From: Lachnospiraceae bacterium
GTDB taxonomy: Bacteria > Bacillota > Clostridia > Lachnospirales > Lachnospiraceae
Assembly (NCBI GenBank): GCA_017469945.1
Contig: JAFUFI010000011.1
Span: 1 to 62,491 of the forward strand
DNA length: 62,491 nucleotides
Reading direction: 5' to 3'
The notes beneath the pieces were generated by a model, which worked only from the letters and a program-made list of their open reading frames with translations, did no database searches and had not been told where the DNA came from. This document shows, in pieces, positions 1 through 8,578 of the stretch; position 1 is the stretch's first letter, and the number at the start of each line of letters is the position of its first letter. Made by a program: the position numbers and the translations under genes.

Positions 1-28
1 ACCCCCAACCCCGTCCCCCTGTGTCATT
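1..28. repeat. Partial copy of a hairpin repeat
   Basis: These 28 bases are identical to 59386-59413, the right arm of a 77-bp perfect hairpin at the other end of the window. The element is cut by the window edge, so its left arm is not visible. It begins a few bases beyond the stop codon of the esterase gene, as the other copy lies directly after the aldo-keto reductase stop. It is probably a member of a dispersed REP-like hairpin family; that is inference from two copies. Confidence 0.8.
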
Positions 29-33
29 TTGGG

Positions 34-1746
34 TCAGCTTATGAGCGTGCCCTGGCGGGAGCCGATTGCAACAGCGCCGTCGTCTTTACTTGTTCTAAAG
101 GGCGCAAGCGGTATGCCGTTTGCTCCGAAAACGCGCACTCTTCCGAAGTTTTTCCAAAAGTATCTTGCGTATTTGGGCCCCGGAACTTTATCGGAAGATA
201 TTCGAAGGACCGCGCTTCCTCCCTTTAATTCATCTTCGGTCGGAGCAGAAAAACCGTAAACATCTGTCTCCTCCGGTTCTTTTGAAGCTATTGAAGAAGA
301 TTTAATATACTGAGCCTTGGCGGGGTAATATACACCGTCCTCTCCTGCAATCTCAAACCCCGAGTCCTCGGGAAGATAATCCCCGAAATAAACATCTTCA
401 AGAAATCCGTCATCACCGTCGATTACAAGTCCCGACTGACAGCACGCAATCTCCGCATAAACCGAATCACCTTCCGCGTAAGAAGACTCAAGTCTCGGTC
501 CGCAGGCTTCCCATTCCCCGTATACTCCGTAGTATCGATAAAGCGCCTGAAAGGCAAGCCTGTACCCAACGGTTTCTTTATTCAATGGATGAATATTGTG
601 GAATTCACCGCTCTCTAAGGAAACTGCAAGACCGTAATTTTTGTTTTCAAAGCAGATATCACTCTGAGCCTCTCTGATAAAAGGCCAGTTTTTGTCATCT
701 TCCTCACCCTCATTCAAAAATCTTGGAAGCTGTACAATATAAAAAGGCAAGCTCTCATTTTCAAATTCCTTGCTCCACTCCTCCGTCAAAGATTTAAGAA
801 GCCTTTTGTATGTATAGGGTCTGTTGTCGTCTTCCTCCCCCTGATACCATAAAACTCCGCAGATTCCGTAAGGCGCAATTCTTTTAAGCATACTCTCATA
901 CAGTCCCGCAGGTCTGGTCCAATTTCTAGGGCCCATAGGACCGGGATAACGGTTTTCTCCGAAAAGCCTTATAGCCTCATCCCAGGTAGGATTCGGATTT
1001 GTGGCATAATAATTTCCCACGTTTTTATCAAACTCTACCTGATAGGTTTCATATTCGGAAAGCTCCCTTAAATAATCATCCAGTCTTTGTCCTTTAGTCT
1101 TTTCATCATAATCCAGAGCGTAAACGCTTGTCTCGGGATATTCCAAAAGCTTTTCGCGGCTCATCCAACATGAAGCGCTTGTTCCGCCCCAGTTACAGCC
1201 GATTATACCGATCATAACATTCTCATCTTCCCCGTTTATTTCCTCACTTATCGCCTTTGCAAAATAGTAACCTACAGCAGACCAGCAGCCGGTCTTTCCG
1301 GGCTCGCACTTTTCCCAGGCAGTTTTACTTTCAGCTTCAAACAATTCTTCCCCGACATATGAAACCTTAGGAGTATAGTAAAACCTTATATAAGGATCAT
1401 CGCTCTCTGTAACCTCCTTACTGCCGTCCTTAGAGTTTTGCAGTTCAAACTCCATATTTGACTGGCCTCCGGCTAAATATACATCACCGAAATAGATATC
1501 TTTCAAAAAGAATTCTTCAAGATCCGTCCACACCTTTATTTCAAATGGTCCCCCCGCAGGAGAAGGTCCGATTTCAAATTCAAATCTGTTATCTAAAGAG
1601 TTACAATCAAGTTTACATAATTCAGTGCCTTCAGCATTGGTCAAACTTATGTAAACCGTTTTGCGATCCGTCTCTCCCCAGATTTTTATCTTTCTATCCC
1701 TTTGCAGTACCGCTCCATCCTTAAAAATCGCTGCTAATCTTAACAT
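34..1746 (-). CDS. Sialate O-acetylesterase-like (SGNH/SASA) esterase
   Basis: A 570-residue protein of the sialate 9-O-acetylesterase (SASA) type. The catalytic-serine block GGQSNMEFEL lies near residue 95, and a late block HNIHPLNKETVGYRLA supplies the likely catalytic histidine. The N- and C-terminal thirds look like the beta-rich domains usual in this family. I start at the ATG ending at 1746 because GGGAG sits seven bases before it; an ATG seven codons further upstream has no good ribosome binding site. No signal peptide is visible, so it should act in the cytosol. In a pectin-using genome it could remove acetyl groups from imported oligosaccharides rather than from sialic acid. The exact substrate is unknown. 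Confidence 0.85.
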   Translation of the reverse strand: MLRLAAIFKDGAVLQRDRKIKIWGETDRKTVYISLTNAEGTELCKLDCNSLDNRFEFEIGPSPAGGPFEIKVWTDLEEFFLKDIYFGDVYLAGGQSNMEFELQNSKDGSKEVTESDDPYIRFYYTPKVSYVGEELFEAESKTAWEKCEPGKTGCWSAVGYYFAKAISEEINGEDENVMIGIIGCNWGGTSASCWMSREKLLEYPETSVYALDYDEKTKGQRLDDYLRELSEYETYQVEFDKNVGNYYATNPNPTWDEAIRLFGENRYPGPMGPRNWTRPAGLYESMLKRIAPYGICGVLWYQGEEDDNRPYTYKRLLKSLTEEWSKEFENESLPFYIVQLPRFLNEGEEDDKNWPFIREAQSDICFENKNYGLAVSLESGEFHNIHPLNKETVGYRLAFQALYRYYGVYGEWEACGPRLESSYAEGDSVYAEIACCQSGLVIDGDDGFLEDVYFGDYLPEDSGFEIAGEDGVYYPAKAQYIKSSSIASKEPEETDVYGFSAPTEDELKGGSAVLRISSDKVPGPKYARYFWKNFGRVRVFGANGIPLAPFRTSKDDGAVAIGSRQGTLIS

Positions 1747-1810
1747 GTTCCATCTCCCTATATACATTTTCTATTTTCACCAAAATGCCATACTCTTCTC
1801 TTTTCTGTGG

Positions 1811-1816
1811 TATAAT
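1811..1816 (+). promoter_or_regulatory. Extended -10 promoter element for the DUF2971 gene
   Basis: A perfect TATAAT preceded by TGG (TGn extension). The -35 region 17 bases upstream is poor, as is common for extended -10 promoters. It lies about 30 bases before the start codon at 1847, which has GGAGG before it. Confidence 0.6.
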
Positions 1817-1846
1817 ACCTAGCGTAGACAGATTGGAGGAAAATTA

Positions 1847-2677
1847 ATGTTATTATACCATTATACCGACTTTAACGCATTAAACGGAATAGTCGGAAAT
1901 GCCGAGCTTAGACTGAACAATATCCTTAATATGAACGATACCGCGGAGATGCGCCTTTTTGTCAATGCTTTAAGGGATAATGTTCTCGTCGATCTAAAGA
2001 GCGCCGGTCTTGATAGAAATTTTACTCTCGCCAAGGAATTTTTCAAGAAAGAATTTGCTGAAGAATTTCACTATTCCGCTTACGCGGCATGTTTCTCGGA
2101 ATATCGCGATGACGCGGCTCAGTGGGAAAGATATGCCAAAGGCGGTCAGGGCGTTTGTATCGTTTTTCATAAAAACATTTTAGAACAGATTGTAGAGGAT
2201 GCAGGTAGTGTTTCCCTTAAAAAGGTTTATTACCGCGATACCGTAGAGGGCCACGAGCTTATAGGAAAGCTGACTGAAGCAATGAGCGACCTTAAAGCTT
2301 TTGAAGCGCCGCAGGATAAGCTTCACAAACTGATGCAGGACGCATGGATATCTTCCGCCGCCTTTAAGCATCCTTCCTTTACTTCCGAGAATGAGGTGAG
2401 ACTTATCTATACCCCCTTCAGCGCAGAGGAAGCCGCCGTTAAGCCCAAATATCATATAGCCTGGGACCGTATTAAGAAATACTACCCCCTCGATCTTACA
2501 GAGCTTTGCGGAAGATTCGGAATACACCTTGTTGATCTTGTGGACGAGATCATCATCGGTCCCGCTTCCCCTCAGTCCCTGCCTATTTTGCAGGATTATC
2601 TTATAGACAGCGGATTAAAGAGCCTCGCAGCAAGAGTTAGTCTTTCAAACTGCCCTCTTAGAAAGCCCACAACCTAA
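1847..2677 (+). CDS. DUF2971 family protein
   Basis: A 276-residue protein that fits the DUF2971 family. The signs are the opening LYHYTDFNALNGI, the block LNMNDTAEM and the central AAQWERYAKGGQGVCIVF. Function in the family is not established; members are common in accessory parts of genomes and some are suspected defence or stress proteins, but nothing here shows that. The start is fixed by GGAGG eight bases upstream and by an extended -10 promoter. It is a single-gene unit between a divergent esterase gene and a terminator at 2709. It has no signal peptide or membrane segment, so it is probably cytosolic. Confidence 0.8.
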   Translation: MLLYHYTDFNALNGIVGNAELRLNNILNMNDTAEMRLFVNALRDNVLVDLKSAGLDRNFTLAKEFFKKEFAEEFHYSAYAACFSEYRDDAAQWERYAKGGQGVCIVFHKNILEQIVEDAGSVSLKKVYYRDTVEGHELIGKLTEAMSDLKAFEAPQDKLHKLMQDAWISSAAFKHPSFTSENEVRLIYTPFSAEEAAVKPKYHIAWDRIKKYYPLDLTELCGRFGIHLVDLVDEIIIGPASPQSLPILQDYLIDSGLKSLAARVSLSNCPLRKPTT

Positions 2678-2708
2678 AAAATATAATAAATTCAACAGAT
2701 AAAGCCAA

Positions 2709-2735
2709 AGCCCCCTGCTCCTAAAAGCAGAGGGC
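2709..2735 (+). terminator. Hairpin terminator after DUF2971 gene
   Basis: An 11-bp stem (AGCCCCCTGCT paired with AGCAGAGGGCT, one mismatch) with a short loop, 30 bases after the stop codon. The tail ATTATTGT is only moderately T-rich. Confidence 0.6.
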
Positions 2736-2772
2736 TATTATTGTACCTATAAGCAAATATTTCAATATAGAG

Positions 2773-2805
2773 AAAAAAGAGACCAACCATTAGGTCAGTC
2801 TCTTT
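2773..2805 (-). terminator. Intrinsic terminator of the OB-fold lipoprotein gene
   Basis: On the minus strand a 13-bp stem beginning AAAGAGAC with loop TAAT is followed directly by a run of T. It lies 50 bases past the stop codon at 2856 and gives a clean end to that transcript. Confidence 0.8.
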
Positions 2806-2855
2806 CGTACGTCCTGATCAGTTTAAAGCACTAACCTGCTTACACCAACTTTATA

Positions 2856-3713
2856 TTACTCAACGGTAACAGAAGTGATGTGGGGGTTAGCACCTTCGTA
2901 CCAGTAAAGGAATCCTTCGCAATCGATAACATCGCCGGCTTTAAGAGCTTCTACAGCTGCATATACGTCGGTGGTGTTGTCGCAAAGATAAGACTCTACA
3001 GTAAAGGTATAAACGTTTCCGTCAGCATCCTGTACATCGAAGTAAAGGTCGCTGTTCTCATCGTGGCTTCCGGAATTGTCATACTTGTAATCAACAGCGT
3101 TTCCGCTCTCTCTTGCAACTACGGTAAGTCCCTTGAAAGCTACCTTCTGGTTCTGATAATCAACAAGATCCTCTGAAGCAAGCTTGTCTGTAAGATCTAC
3201 AGCTTCAGCTACGAAAGTATCGCCGTCCTCAACGAACTCGAATGAAGAATCGGTAATCTCAACTTCGCCTGACCACTCAGACTTGAAACCGGTAACCTTA
3301 ATCTTGGTTCCCTCGGTAAGCTTTGCAGCATCTTCTTCAGAGCAAGGAAGCTCATAAAGGAAATAAGCACCGTCAGCATCCTGAGTGTAAACGGTAACTT
3401 TGCCGTCCCACCATGACTGATGAGCCTGTACATAGGTAACAACGGTAACTTCGGTGTCAAGATCAGCTGCTGCATAATCAGCATAGCTCATAACGCCCTC
3501 GAGATCAGCTGAAGCTTCCTCAGCTACCTCCTCAACGTTCTCAGCTGCCTCTTCGGTAACTTCTTCAGCTGCTGCTTCAACAGCTTCGGTAGCAGCTTCT
3601 TCTACTGCTGCGGTCTCTTCTGCAGCGGTATCTGCAGCGTCTTTAGCGCCACATGCAGCAAGGCTTAATGCCATTGCGCTTGCAAGTAATACACTTACAA
3701 TCTTCTTTTTCAT
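2856..3713 (-). CDS. Lipoprotein with acidic linker and two OB-fold-like repeats
   Basis: A 285-residue secreted lipoprotein. The signal peptide MKKKIVSVLLASAMALSLAAC ends in a lipobox with Cys21. A low-complexity Ala/Glu stretch of about 50 residues follows and probably spans the cell wall. Two beta-rich segments then follow (near residues 90-165 and 180-285), each of the style V-KVTGF... and IDCEGFLYWY, suggesting tandem OB-fold-like domains. I start at the ATG ending at 3713, with GGAG nearby; the longer reading frame adds 14 residues without signal-peptide character. It is a single-gene unit with its own promoter and terminator. Function unknown; ligand binding at the cell surface is a guess. 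Confidence 0.75.
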   Translation of the reverse strand: MKKKIVSVLLASAMALSLAACGAKDAADTAAEETAAVEEAATEAVEAAAEEVTEEAAENVEEVAEEASADLEGVMSYADYAAADLDTEVTVVTYVQAHQSWWDGKVTVYTQDADGAYFLYELPCSEEDAAKLTEGTKIKVTGFKSEWSGEVEITDSSFEFVEDGDTFVAEAVDLTDKLASEDLVDYQNQKVAFKGLTVVARESGNAVDYKYDNSGSHDENSDLYFDVQDADGNVYTFTVESYLCDNTTDVYAAVEALKAGDVIDCEGFLYWYEGANPHITSVTVE

Positions 3714-3806
3714 AATGTTTCTCCTCTCTTGAAACCGCCTAAGGACGGTGTTCAAAACGGCTTACGCCATAAGGACAAAATTTCCTGTCCTTTAGCTTAG
3801 ATTATA
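3714..3806 (-). promoter_or_regulatory. Promoter and structured leader of the lipoprotein gene
   Basis: A minus-strand TATAAT is at 3801-3806. The roughly 85-base leader can form three consecutive hairpins: AAGGACA with TGTCCTT, GGC with GCC closed by GTAA, and ACCG-T-CC with GGCGGT. The GAGAGGAG ribosome binding site follows. I do not recognise a known riboswitch class in it. Confidence 0.4.
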
Positions 3807-3826
3807 CAAAATAAAGCCCAAAACAA

Positions 3827-3860
3827 AAATAGCCACAATACCTAAATATTGTGACTATTT
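3827..3860 (-). terminator. Terminator of the EAL/ABC-transporter operon
   Basis: A 14-bp stem with one mismatch (AAATAGTCACAATA on the minus strand) is followed on that strand by TTTTTGTTTT. It lies 46 bases after the stop of the EAL gene. The plus-strand side is also T-rich, so it may work both ways. Confidence 0.7.
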
Positions 3861-3905
3861 CGCTCTTTTTTTGTTATTTTTAATTCAAAACATACGTAAA
3901 AATGC

Positions 3906-6050
3906 TTATTTTTCTAATTTCAGCTCGCCGTAATCAACATAATGCTCATAGGGATAGCCGTTTACAAGGAACTTGTTCTTGCCGTGTTTTATGATCATAT
4001 TCTCCGGCAGACAGTTCGTATCTTTCTGGCAGGCCGTCATAAGGTCAATTGCCGTATCGGAGTCTGCGATATATATCTTTGTGTTCGTACTCATACCGCC
4101 GTAGGCAAGAGCATGGGATCCGCTTCCGTTTACGCGAAGCGTAGCCCTCTGCTGGTTATAATCCGTTCCGCCCCGCACTGATCCGATAGCGGTAATATAA
4201 TCTCCTCGAATTTCGTAATAAACGCTGGCATCGGAGAAAACCGCAGTCGCCATCTTTCCTTCTACGGAACCTGTGCCGGCTACTTCCGTGCCCTCGGCCT
4301 TGCAGGTTACCGAAGCATTATGTACTTCAATCTTGCAGTCACCTTTTATGGATCCGACTCCGACGCCCTTAGTGACAGCTACATTAACCTCTACTTCGCA
4401 CTCCTCTATATAGACGTTTTGCTTTTCATAGAAGTTTCCGATTCCAACGCCGTATCCGCAATTTACGACAATATTAAATTTACCTTTATGTATCTCGATA
4501 TCTCCGCCGTTACCCGAACCGATGGCTACTCCGGAATTGCCCTTGACGTCAACATCCACTATACCATCCTGGTTAAAGATAATGGTTCCGTGGCCGGCCT
4601 CAAGATTGTTTCCGATACCGTAACAGCTCTGACCGTCGGGTGTGATCCGTAAGTTTCCGGCGCCTTCGATTATCAGCTTGGAGCTTTCGGGAACAAGGAT
4701 TCCGCCCTTATCAAGCCTGTTATCTCCGATAAGTACAAGCCTTAGGTCACAGTTTTCGCCTATCTCGATGCAGGCCTTTCCCTGAGCGCAGGTCAGGTAT
4801 GCATTATCAAGGGTAAGCCTTCCCTTATAATTGTCGCAGATTTCGATATGCGCCTTGCTGATAAGCCCCTGAACTCCGGAAACCGTAACATCCTTAACTT
4901 CTCTTTCGTCTTTTCCGAGAAGTATGCAGCTGTAATTGGACTTTTTAATAGAGTTTAAGTTAACTCTTCCCGTATCGTCAGCTATATAAACCGGCTGTTT
5001 CTTTCCGGCTTTATACTCGTCTCTGTACCGCAGAATCTCTCTCTTTATATCATTTTCGATATCGCCGATGATCTCTGCGCCGGGCTTAGCCGTGTAATAT
5101 CCCTGAATAAGGTCAACGCCCAGCCTTACGACCATACGAAGCTCTCGCCAGGTTTCAACGCCCTCAGCCAGAGAAATGATATTATTATCCTCGCAGAATT
5201 CGATAATCTCTTTGACAAATCTTTGTTTCTTGGGATTCTTGTCAAGATCGGTAAGAAGAGAACGATCGATCTTGACGTATGCAGGCATATACTGCAAAAG
5301 ATTTATAACATTCGAATAGCCGGTTCCGTAATCATCAAGAGCAAGACCGATTCCGAGGAGTTCATATCTTCTCTTTATCGCTCTTAATGTAGCTTCGTCG
5401 GCCTCCGTCTGTTCTGTGATCTCAACAACAACATTTGAAGCATGGTCAATGAGAACGGATTCAATATCAACATAATCATCCGGCATGAGCTTTGCGCCGG
5501 GAATACTGTTGATAAATATGAATCTGTCGCCGATCAGGCTTTTATTCTCATCAATAAGCTTTCCGATGTTTATAAAAGTAGCGCGCTCAACATCTCCGAG
5601 TCTGCCGAGAAGCTCGCTGTATTTTAAAATAGTTACAGGATTTATCTTATCGGCATATTTTGTCGGACGCATCAGCGCTTCAAAAGCAAATATCTGTCCG
5701 TTTGCGGCACTTACGATTGGCTGGAAACAGTAGGTAAGCAGATTGTTATCAAGAATCTCAATAACCTCCCTCATCTCCTCTTTTTCCTCAGCCGAAAGAG
5801 CGTCAATGACTTGCTGTCTGATCTCTGAGGGTGTACCGGGATCCGCAAATGCCCCCGCAAACATAAATGCGTTGGCCTCATAAGTGCTGATAGCCCTTAA
5901 AGCATCTTCGGAATTGATTCCCTCAACAAGAGGCATTATCCTTGCCTCGTAGCCTGACTTCTCGATCGTCTGTCTGAGTTCATTAAGCAGTCCCTCATCC
6001 TCATCCGAGATAGTCTTGTCCGTAAAAAACGCAAATACTTTTTTTGCCAT
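3906..6050 (-). CDS. EAL c-di-GMP phosphodiesterase fused to a beta-helix-like domain
   Basis: About 714 residues, last gene of a six-gene operon. Residues 1-95 form a small N-terminal domain I do not recognise. Residues 100-335 are an EAL domain with all the metal and catalytic residues I looked for: E-A-L near 126, Asn 183, Glu 212, Asp-Asp 241-242 in LALDDYGTGYSN, Lys 262, Glu 298 in LAEGVET, Gln 318. It should therefore hydrolyse c-di-GMP. Residues 370-716 are repetitive and glycine-rich, with recurring GIGN, AIGSGNGG, GVGIGN, GVGVGS and AIGSVRGG turns every 20-30 residues, like a parallel beta-helix. That kind of repeat is usually extracellular, yet no signal peptide or membrane segment is present. 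Start: ATG at 6050, with a TTG two codons upstream as an alternative. Confidence 0.85.
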   Translation of the reverse strand: MAKKVFAFFTDKTISDEDEGLLNELRQTIEKSGYEARIMPLVEGINSEDALRAISTYEANAFMFAGAFADPGTPSEIRQQVIDALSAEEKEEMREVIEILDNNLLTYCFQPIVSAANGQIFAFEALMRPTKYADKINPVTILKYSELLGRLGDVERATFINIGKLIDENKSLIGDRFIFINSIPGAKLMPDDYVDIESVLIDHASNVVVEITEQTEADEATLRAIKRRYELLGIGLALDDYGTGYSNVINLLQYMPAYVKIDRSLLTDLDKNPKKQRFVKEIIEFCEDNNIISLAEGVETWRELRMVVRLGVDLIQGYYTAKPGAEIIGDIENDIKREILRYRDEYKAGKKQPVYIADDTGRVNLNSIKKSNYSCILLGKDEREVKDVTVSGVQGLISKAHIEICDNYKGRLTLDNAYLTCAQGKACIEIGENCDLRLVLIGDNRLDKGGILVPESSKLIIEGAGNLRITPDGQSCYGIGNNLEAGHGTIIFNQDGIVDVDVKGNSGVAIGSGNGGDIEIHKGKFNIVVNCGYGVGIGNFYEKQNVYIEECEVEVNVAVTKGVGVGSIKGDCKIEVHNASVTCKAEGTEVAGTGSVEGKMATAVFSDASVYYEIRGDYITAIGSVRGGTDYNQQRATLRVNGSGSHALAYGGMSTNTKIYIADSDTAIDLMTACQKDTNCLPENMIIKHGKNKFLVNGYPYEHYVDYGELKLEK

Positions 6051-6076
6051 ACCCAAAGCCCCGTAATAACTGATGA

Positions 6077-7690
6077 TCAGTTATCTCTTTTCCCCTTTAT
6101 TTTCATATAACAAAAATACAATATTATTAAAACCCAGACAGATATAAGGGTTATAATAAGCGCTTTTGCACCTAACGGAAGCGGACCAAGATCCGGCTTT
6201 TCTCCTTCTTGTGCATTTAAAGAAGCCCCAAGCTGATCGAGTCTGTACAAGGAATTTATATCATCGTACAGCTTAGCAAAATACTCATCATCCACAGTCT
6301 GGTTTCTGCGCATGGATTTTGTGGTATTCTCGATCATCTGTCCGGCAGCGTCTCTGACAGATGCAGATCCGTTAAATACCGGTGTTATGAATGTATTGTC
6401 GATATTATCAAGAAGCATCTTGGTCGCTTCTATCTTTATTTTGTAGTATGTCGTGTTGTCCTCTCCGCCCCTTTTAAGGTAATCCTTGTAGGTATCACTT
6501 TCCTGCGCTTTTTGCGTAACGGGTACATACCCTTCTGTCTCGGCGTAAGGAATCTGCACCTCATTGGTCAAAAGGTACTGGGTAAAGAGCCAGGAAGCAA
6601 GAACCTCCTGAGGATCAGCCTTGTTAAACACACAAATGCTGGGTCCCTGAGATATCATCTGCGGATTATTAACATCCACCTGCGGTATCTCTTTTACAAT
6701 AACATCTATCCCACCTATTATATCATCCGAACATATATCCGACAATGGCGCATCAGGTCCCATCCATGTAGAACCTGCGGTAGAGTCAATGGCAAAGATA
6801 CACTGTCCCGCATTTAAAAAGTTCGCCGGATAAGATGAAATCTTAAAAGTGGAAAAGCTTCTTGTACCCGCATGAACAGCGATTTCCTGAAGGATTTTCT
6901 TTGTATCGTCATTGAACAAAAGGACCTCACCATTATCCGTTGTATAATCAAATCCGCTCTGTTTAAGGATCTGGATCATCATATTGTCCGTGGACTTATA
7001 GATAAAAGGTATCAATACATTTTGACCGTTTATGGCAAAGTTTCCATCCTTATCTTTTTTCATAGCGGCCTCGGATACTTCCCAGATAAAGTCCCATGTA
7101 ACGGTGTCAGGGATATTAAACCCAAGCTTTTCAACGTATGTTTTGTTCATATACAAAGCTTCGGTAGATCTCATATAAGGAAGGGCGTAAAGCTTATCTC
7201 CTATATAACACTCCGTCAAATACTTCGGTACTATCTCCGTCTTTGTCGGAGCATCGAAAGCAACATCGCTTCCGCCCAGACCGTACTTAGGATCCGAAAT
7301 AAGATCATCAAGGCAAAGTACCTGATTGTTTCCCGTAAGATATGTGGCTATATGATCCGGATATGTGATGCAGACATTGGGCGTTGTATTGGTAGCGATA
7401 TTTGTTATAACGTCGTTATAGATCTTTCCGTAATCCGTATAAAACCTTAAGTTAATACTGACATTGGGATAAATCTTTTCAAAATCCTCTACCGCCTGCT
7501 CGTAAATGGTGGTCTGCGCCTTGTTTGTATCGTTTTTGGCCCAAAAAGTAATCTCTATATCTTTAGAAGTATCAAAGGATTCCGGCATCTGAAAGCTCTT
7601 TTTTTCTCCGGAAGCGTGACATCCCGATAAAGAGACCGCGGCAGATAAAATAAGGGCAAACAAAGGTAAAAATCTAAAAATCTTTCTCAT
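6077..7690 (-). CDS. Sugar ABC transporter substrate-binding lipoprotein with C-terminal membrane anchor
   Basis: A 537-residue family-1 extracellular solute-binding protein. The signal peptide ends in the lipobox LSGC, giving a lipid-anchored N-terminus. The body has the usual binding-protein features, such as DIEITFWAKNDTNKAQ and YALPYMRSTEALYMNKTYVEKLG. The end is unusual: a 22-residue hydrophobic segment (ALIITLISVWVLIILYFCYM) followed by the basic tail KIKGKRDN, typical of a membrane anchor. The protein would thus be held at both ends. Its ATG overlaps the stop of the upstream permease gene by four bases, so the two are translationally coupled. Substrate unknown; an oligosaccharide is likely from the family. 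Confidence 0.88.
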   Translation of the reverse strand: MRKIFRFLPLFALILSAAVSLSGCHASGEKKSFQMPESFDTSKDIEITFWAKNDTNKAQTTIYEQAVEDFEKIYPNVSINLRFYTDYGKIYNDVITNIATNTTPNVCITYPDHIATYLTGNNQVLCLDDLISDPKYGLGGSDVAFDAPTKTEIVPKYLTECYIGDKLYALPYMRSTEALYMNKTYVEKLGFNIPDTVTWDFIWEVSEAAMKKDKDGNFAINGQNVLIPFIYKSTDNMMIQILKQSGFDYTTDNGEVLLFNDDTKKILQEIAVHAGTRSFSTFKISSYPANFLNAGQCIFAIDSTAGSTWMGPDAPLSDICSDDIIGGIDVIVKEIPQVDVNNPQMISQGPSICVFNKADPQEVLASWLFTQYLLTNEVQIPYAETEGYVPVTQKAQESDTYKDYLKRGGEDNTTYYKIKIEATKMLLDNIDNTFITPVFNGSASVRDAAGQMIENTTKSMRRNQTVDDEYFAKLYDDINSLYRLDQLGASLNAQEGEKPDLGPLPLGAKALIITLISVWVLIILYFCYMKIKGKRDN

Positions 7691-8562
7691 CCCTTTGTAC
7701 CTCCTCTGGATACTCCCGTCATAACAGTTTTTCTGAAAACAAGGAAAAGTACAATAAGCGGCAGCGAGATTGCAACAACCGCAGCCATCATAGCAGGGAT
7801 ATTGTCTCGTCCGAAGCCGTTCTCTCTGATCTCCTGGATTCCGTTGGATACAAGGAAATAATTGGCATCATCGGTAATAAGTCTCGGCCAGACGTATGAG
7901 TTCCAGCACTCAATAACCTTCAAAATGACAATGGTTACTATAGTCGGTCTTGCGATAGGGATCATAACCTTAAAAAGATACTTAAGGTCACTTGTTCCGT
8001 CAACCTTGGCGGCATAGTAGAGATTATCCGGTACCGCCTCAAAATTCTCCTTTAAGAGATAAATATAAAAAACAGAAGCCACGGAGGGAAGTATCAGTCC
8101 GGGAAAGCTGTTTCTCAGATCAAGATTTGTTATGGTAACAAAGTTTGTGATGATAACGAGTTCATTGGGAATCATCATAAGTGCAAGGAAAAGTACAAAG
8201 ACAATATTCTTTCCCTTAAAGGAAAGCCTTGCGAATGCGTAGGCGGAAAACACGGTAACGATGAGCATAATAAGAGTCGTAACGATCGTAAAGACCGCCG
8301 TATTAAGAAGATATTTGCCCAGAGAAACCGTGGTAAACGCATCTATATAGTTTTGGAATGTAGGATTTGTCGCATAGAATTTAGGGATTGCCTCCGCATT
8401 GTAAGAGCTGTAGCTCTTAACAGAGGTAAGTACCATCCAATAAAAAGGGAAAAGTACTATAACGCCCCATAAAGACAGCAAAAAATATGTAACAGTCTTG
8501 CCAAGTATATCTTTAACCTTAGCCTGCTTTTCAATTTCTTCGTATTCGTGACCGGTATTCAT
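7687..8562 (-). CDS. Sugar ABC transporter permease (MalG/UgpE type)
   Basis: A 291-residue inner-membrane permease with about six hydrophobic segments. The EAA-type cytoplasmic loop AAKVDGTSDLKYLFKVMIPIA near residue 195 is where the ATPase docks. An N-terminal cytoplasmic tail of about 25 residues precedes TM1 (VTYFLLSLWGVIVLFPFYW). It pairs with the permease encoded 16 bases upstream, and its stop overlaps the start of the binding-protein gene. It belongs to the CUT1 group that imports oligosaccharides. Confidence 0.93.
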   Translation of the reverse strand: MNTGHEYEEIEKQAKVKDILGKTVTYFLLSLWGVIVLFPFYWMVLTSVKSYSSYNAEAIPKFYATNPTFQNYIDAFTTVSLGKYLLNTAVFTIVTTLIMLIVTVFSAYAFARLSFKGKNIVFVLFLALMMIPNELVIITNFVTITNLDLRNSFPGLILPSVASVFYIYLLKENFEAVPDNLYYAAKVDGTSDLKYLFKVMIPIARPTIVTIVILKVIECWNSYVWPRLITDDANYFLVSNGIQEIRENGFGRDNIPAMMAAVVAISLPLIVLFLVFRKTVMTGVSRGGTKG

Positions 8563-8578
8563 TCGGGTAGTTCCTTTT

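Noticed and set aside
3482..3650. Low-complexity Ala/Glu coding stretch as a repeat array
   Set aside because: It is the acidic linker of a lipoprotein, in frame and without exact unit repeats; such linkers are usual after lipid anchors.
3714..3806. c-di-GMP (GEMM) riboswitch upstream of the lipoprotein
   Set aside because: The leader is structured, and EAL genes are near, but the conserved GEMM core bases are not present.
6872..7450. Long open frame (192 codons) on the plus strand
   Set aside because: It lies opposite the binding-protein gene, has no ribosome binding site or family features, and the minus-strand gene has clear signal peptide and domain structure.
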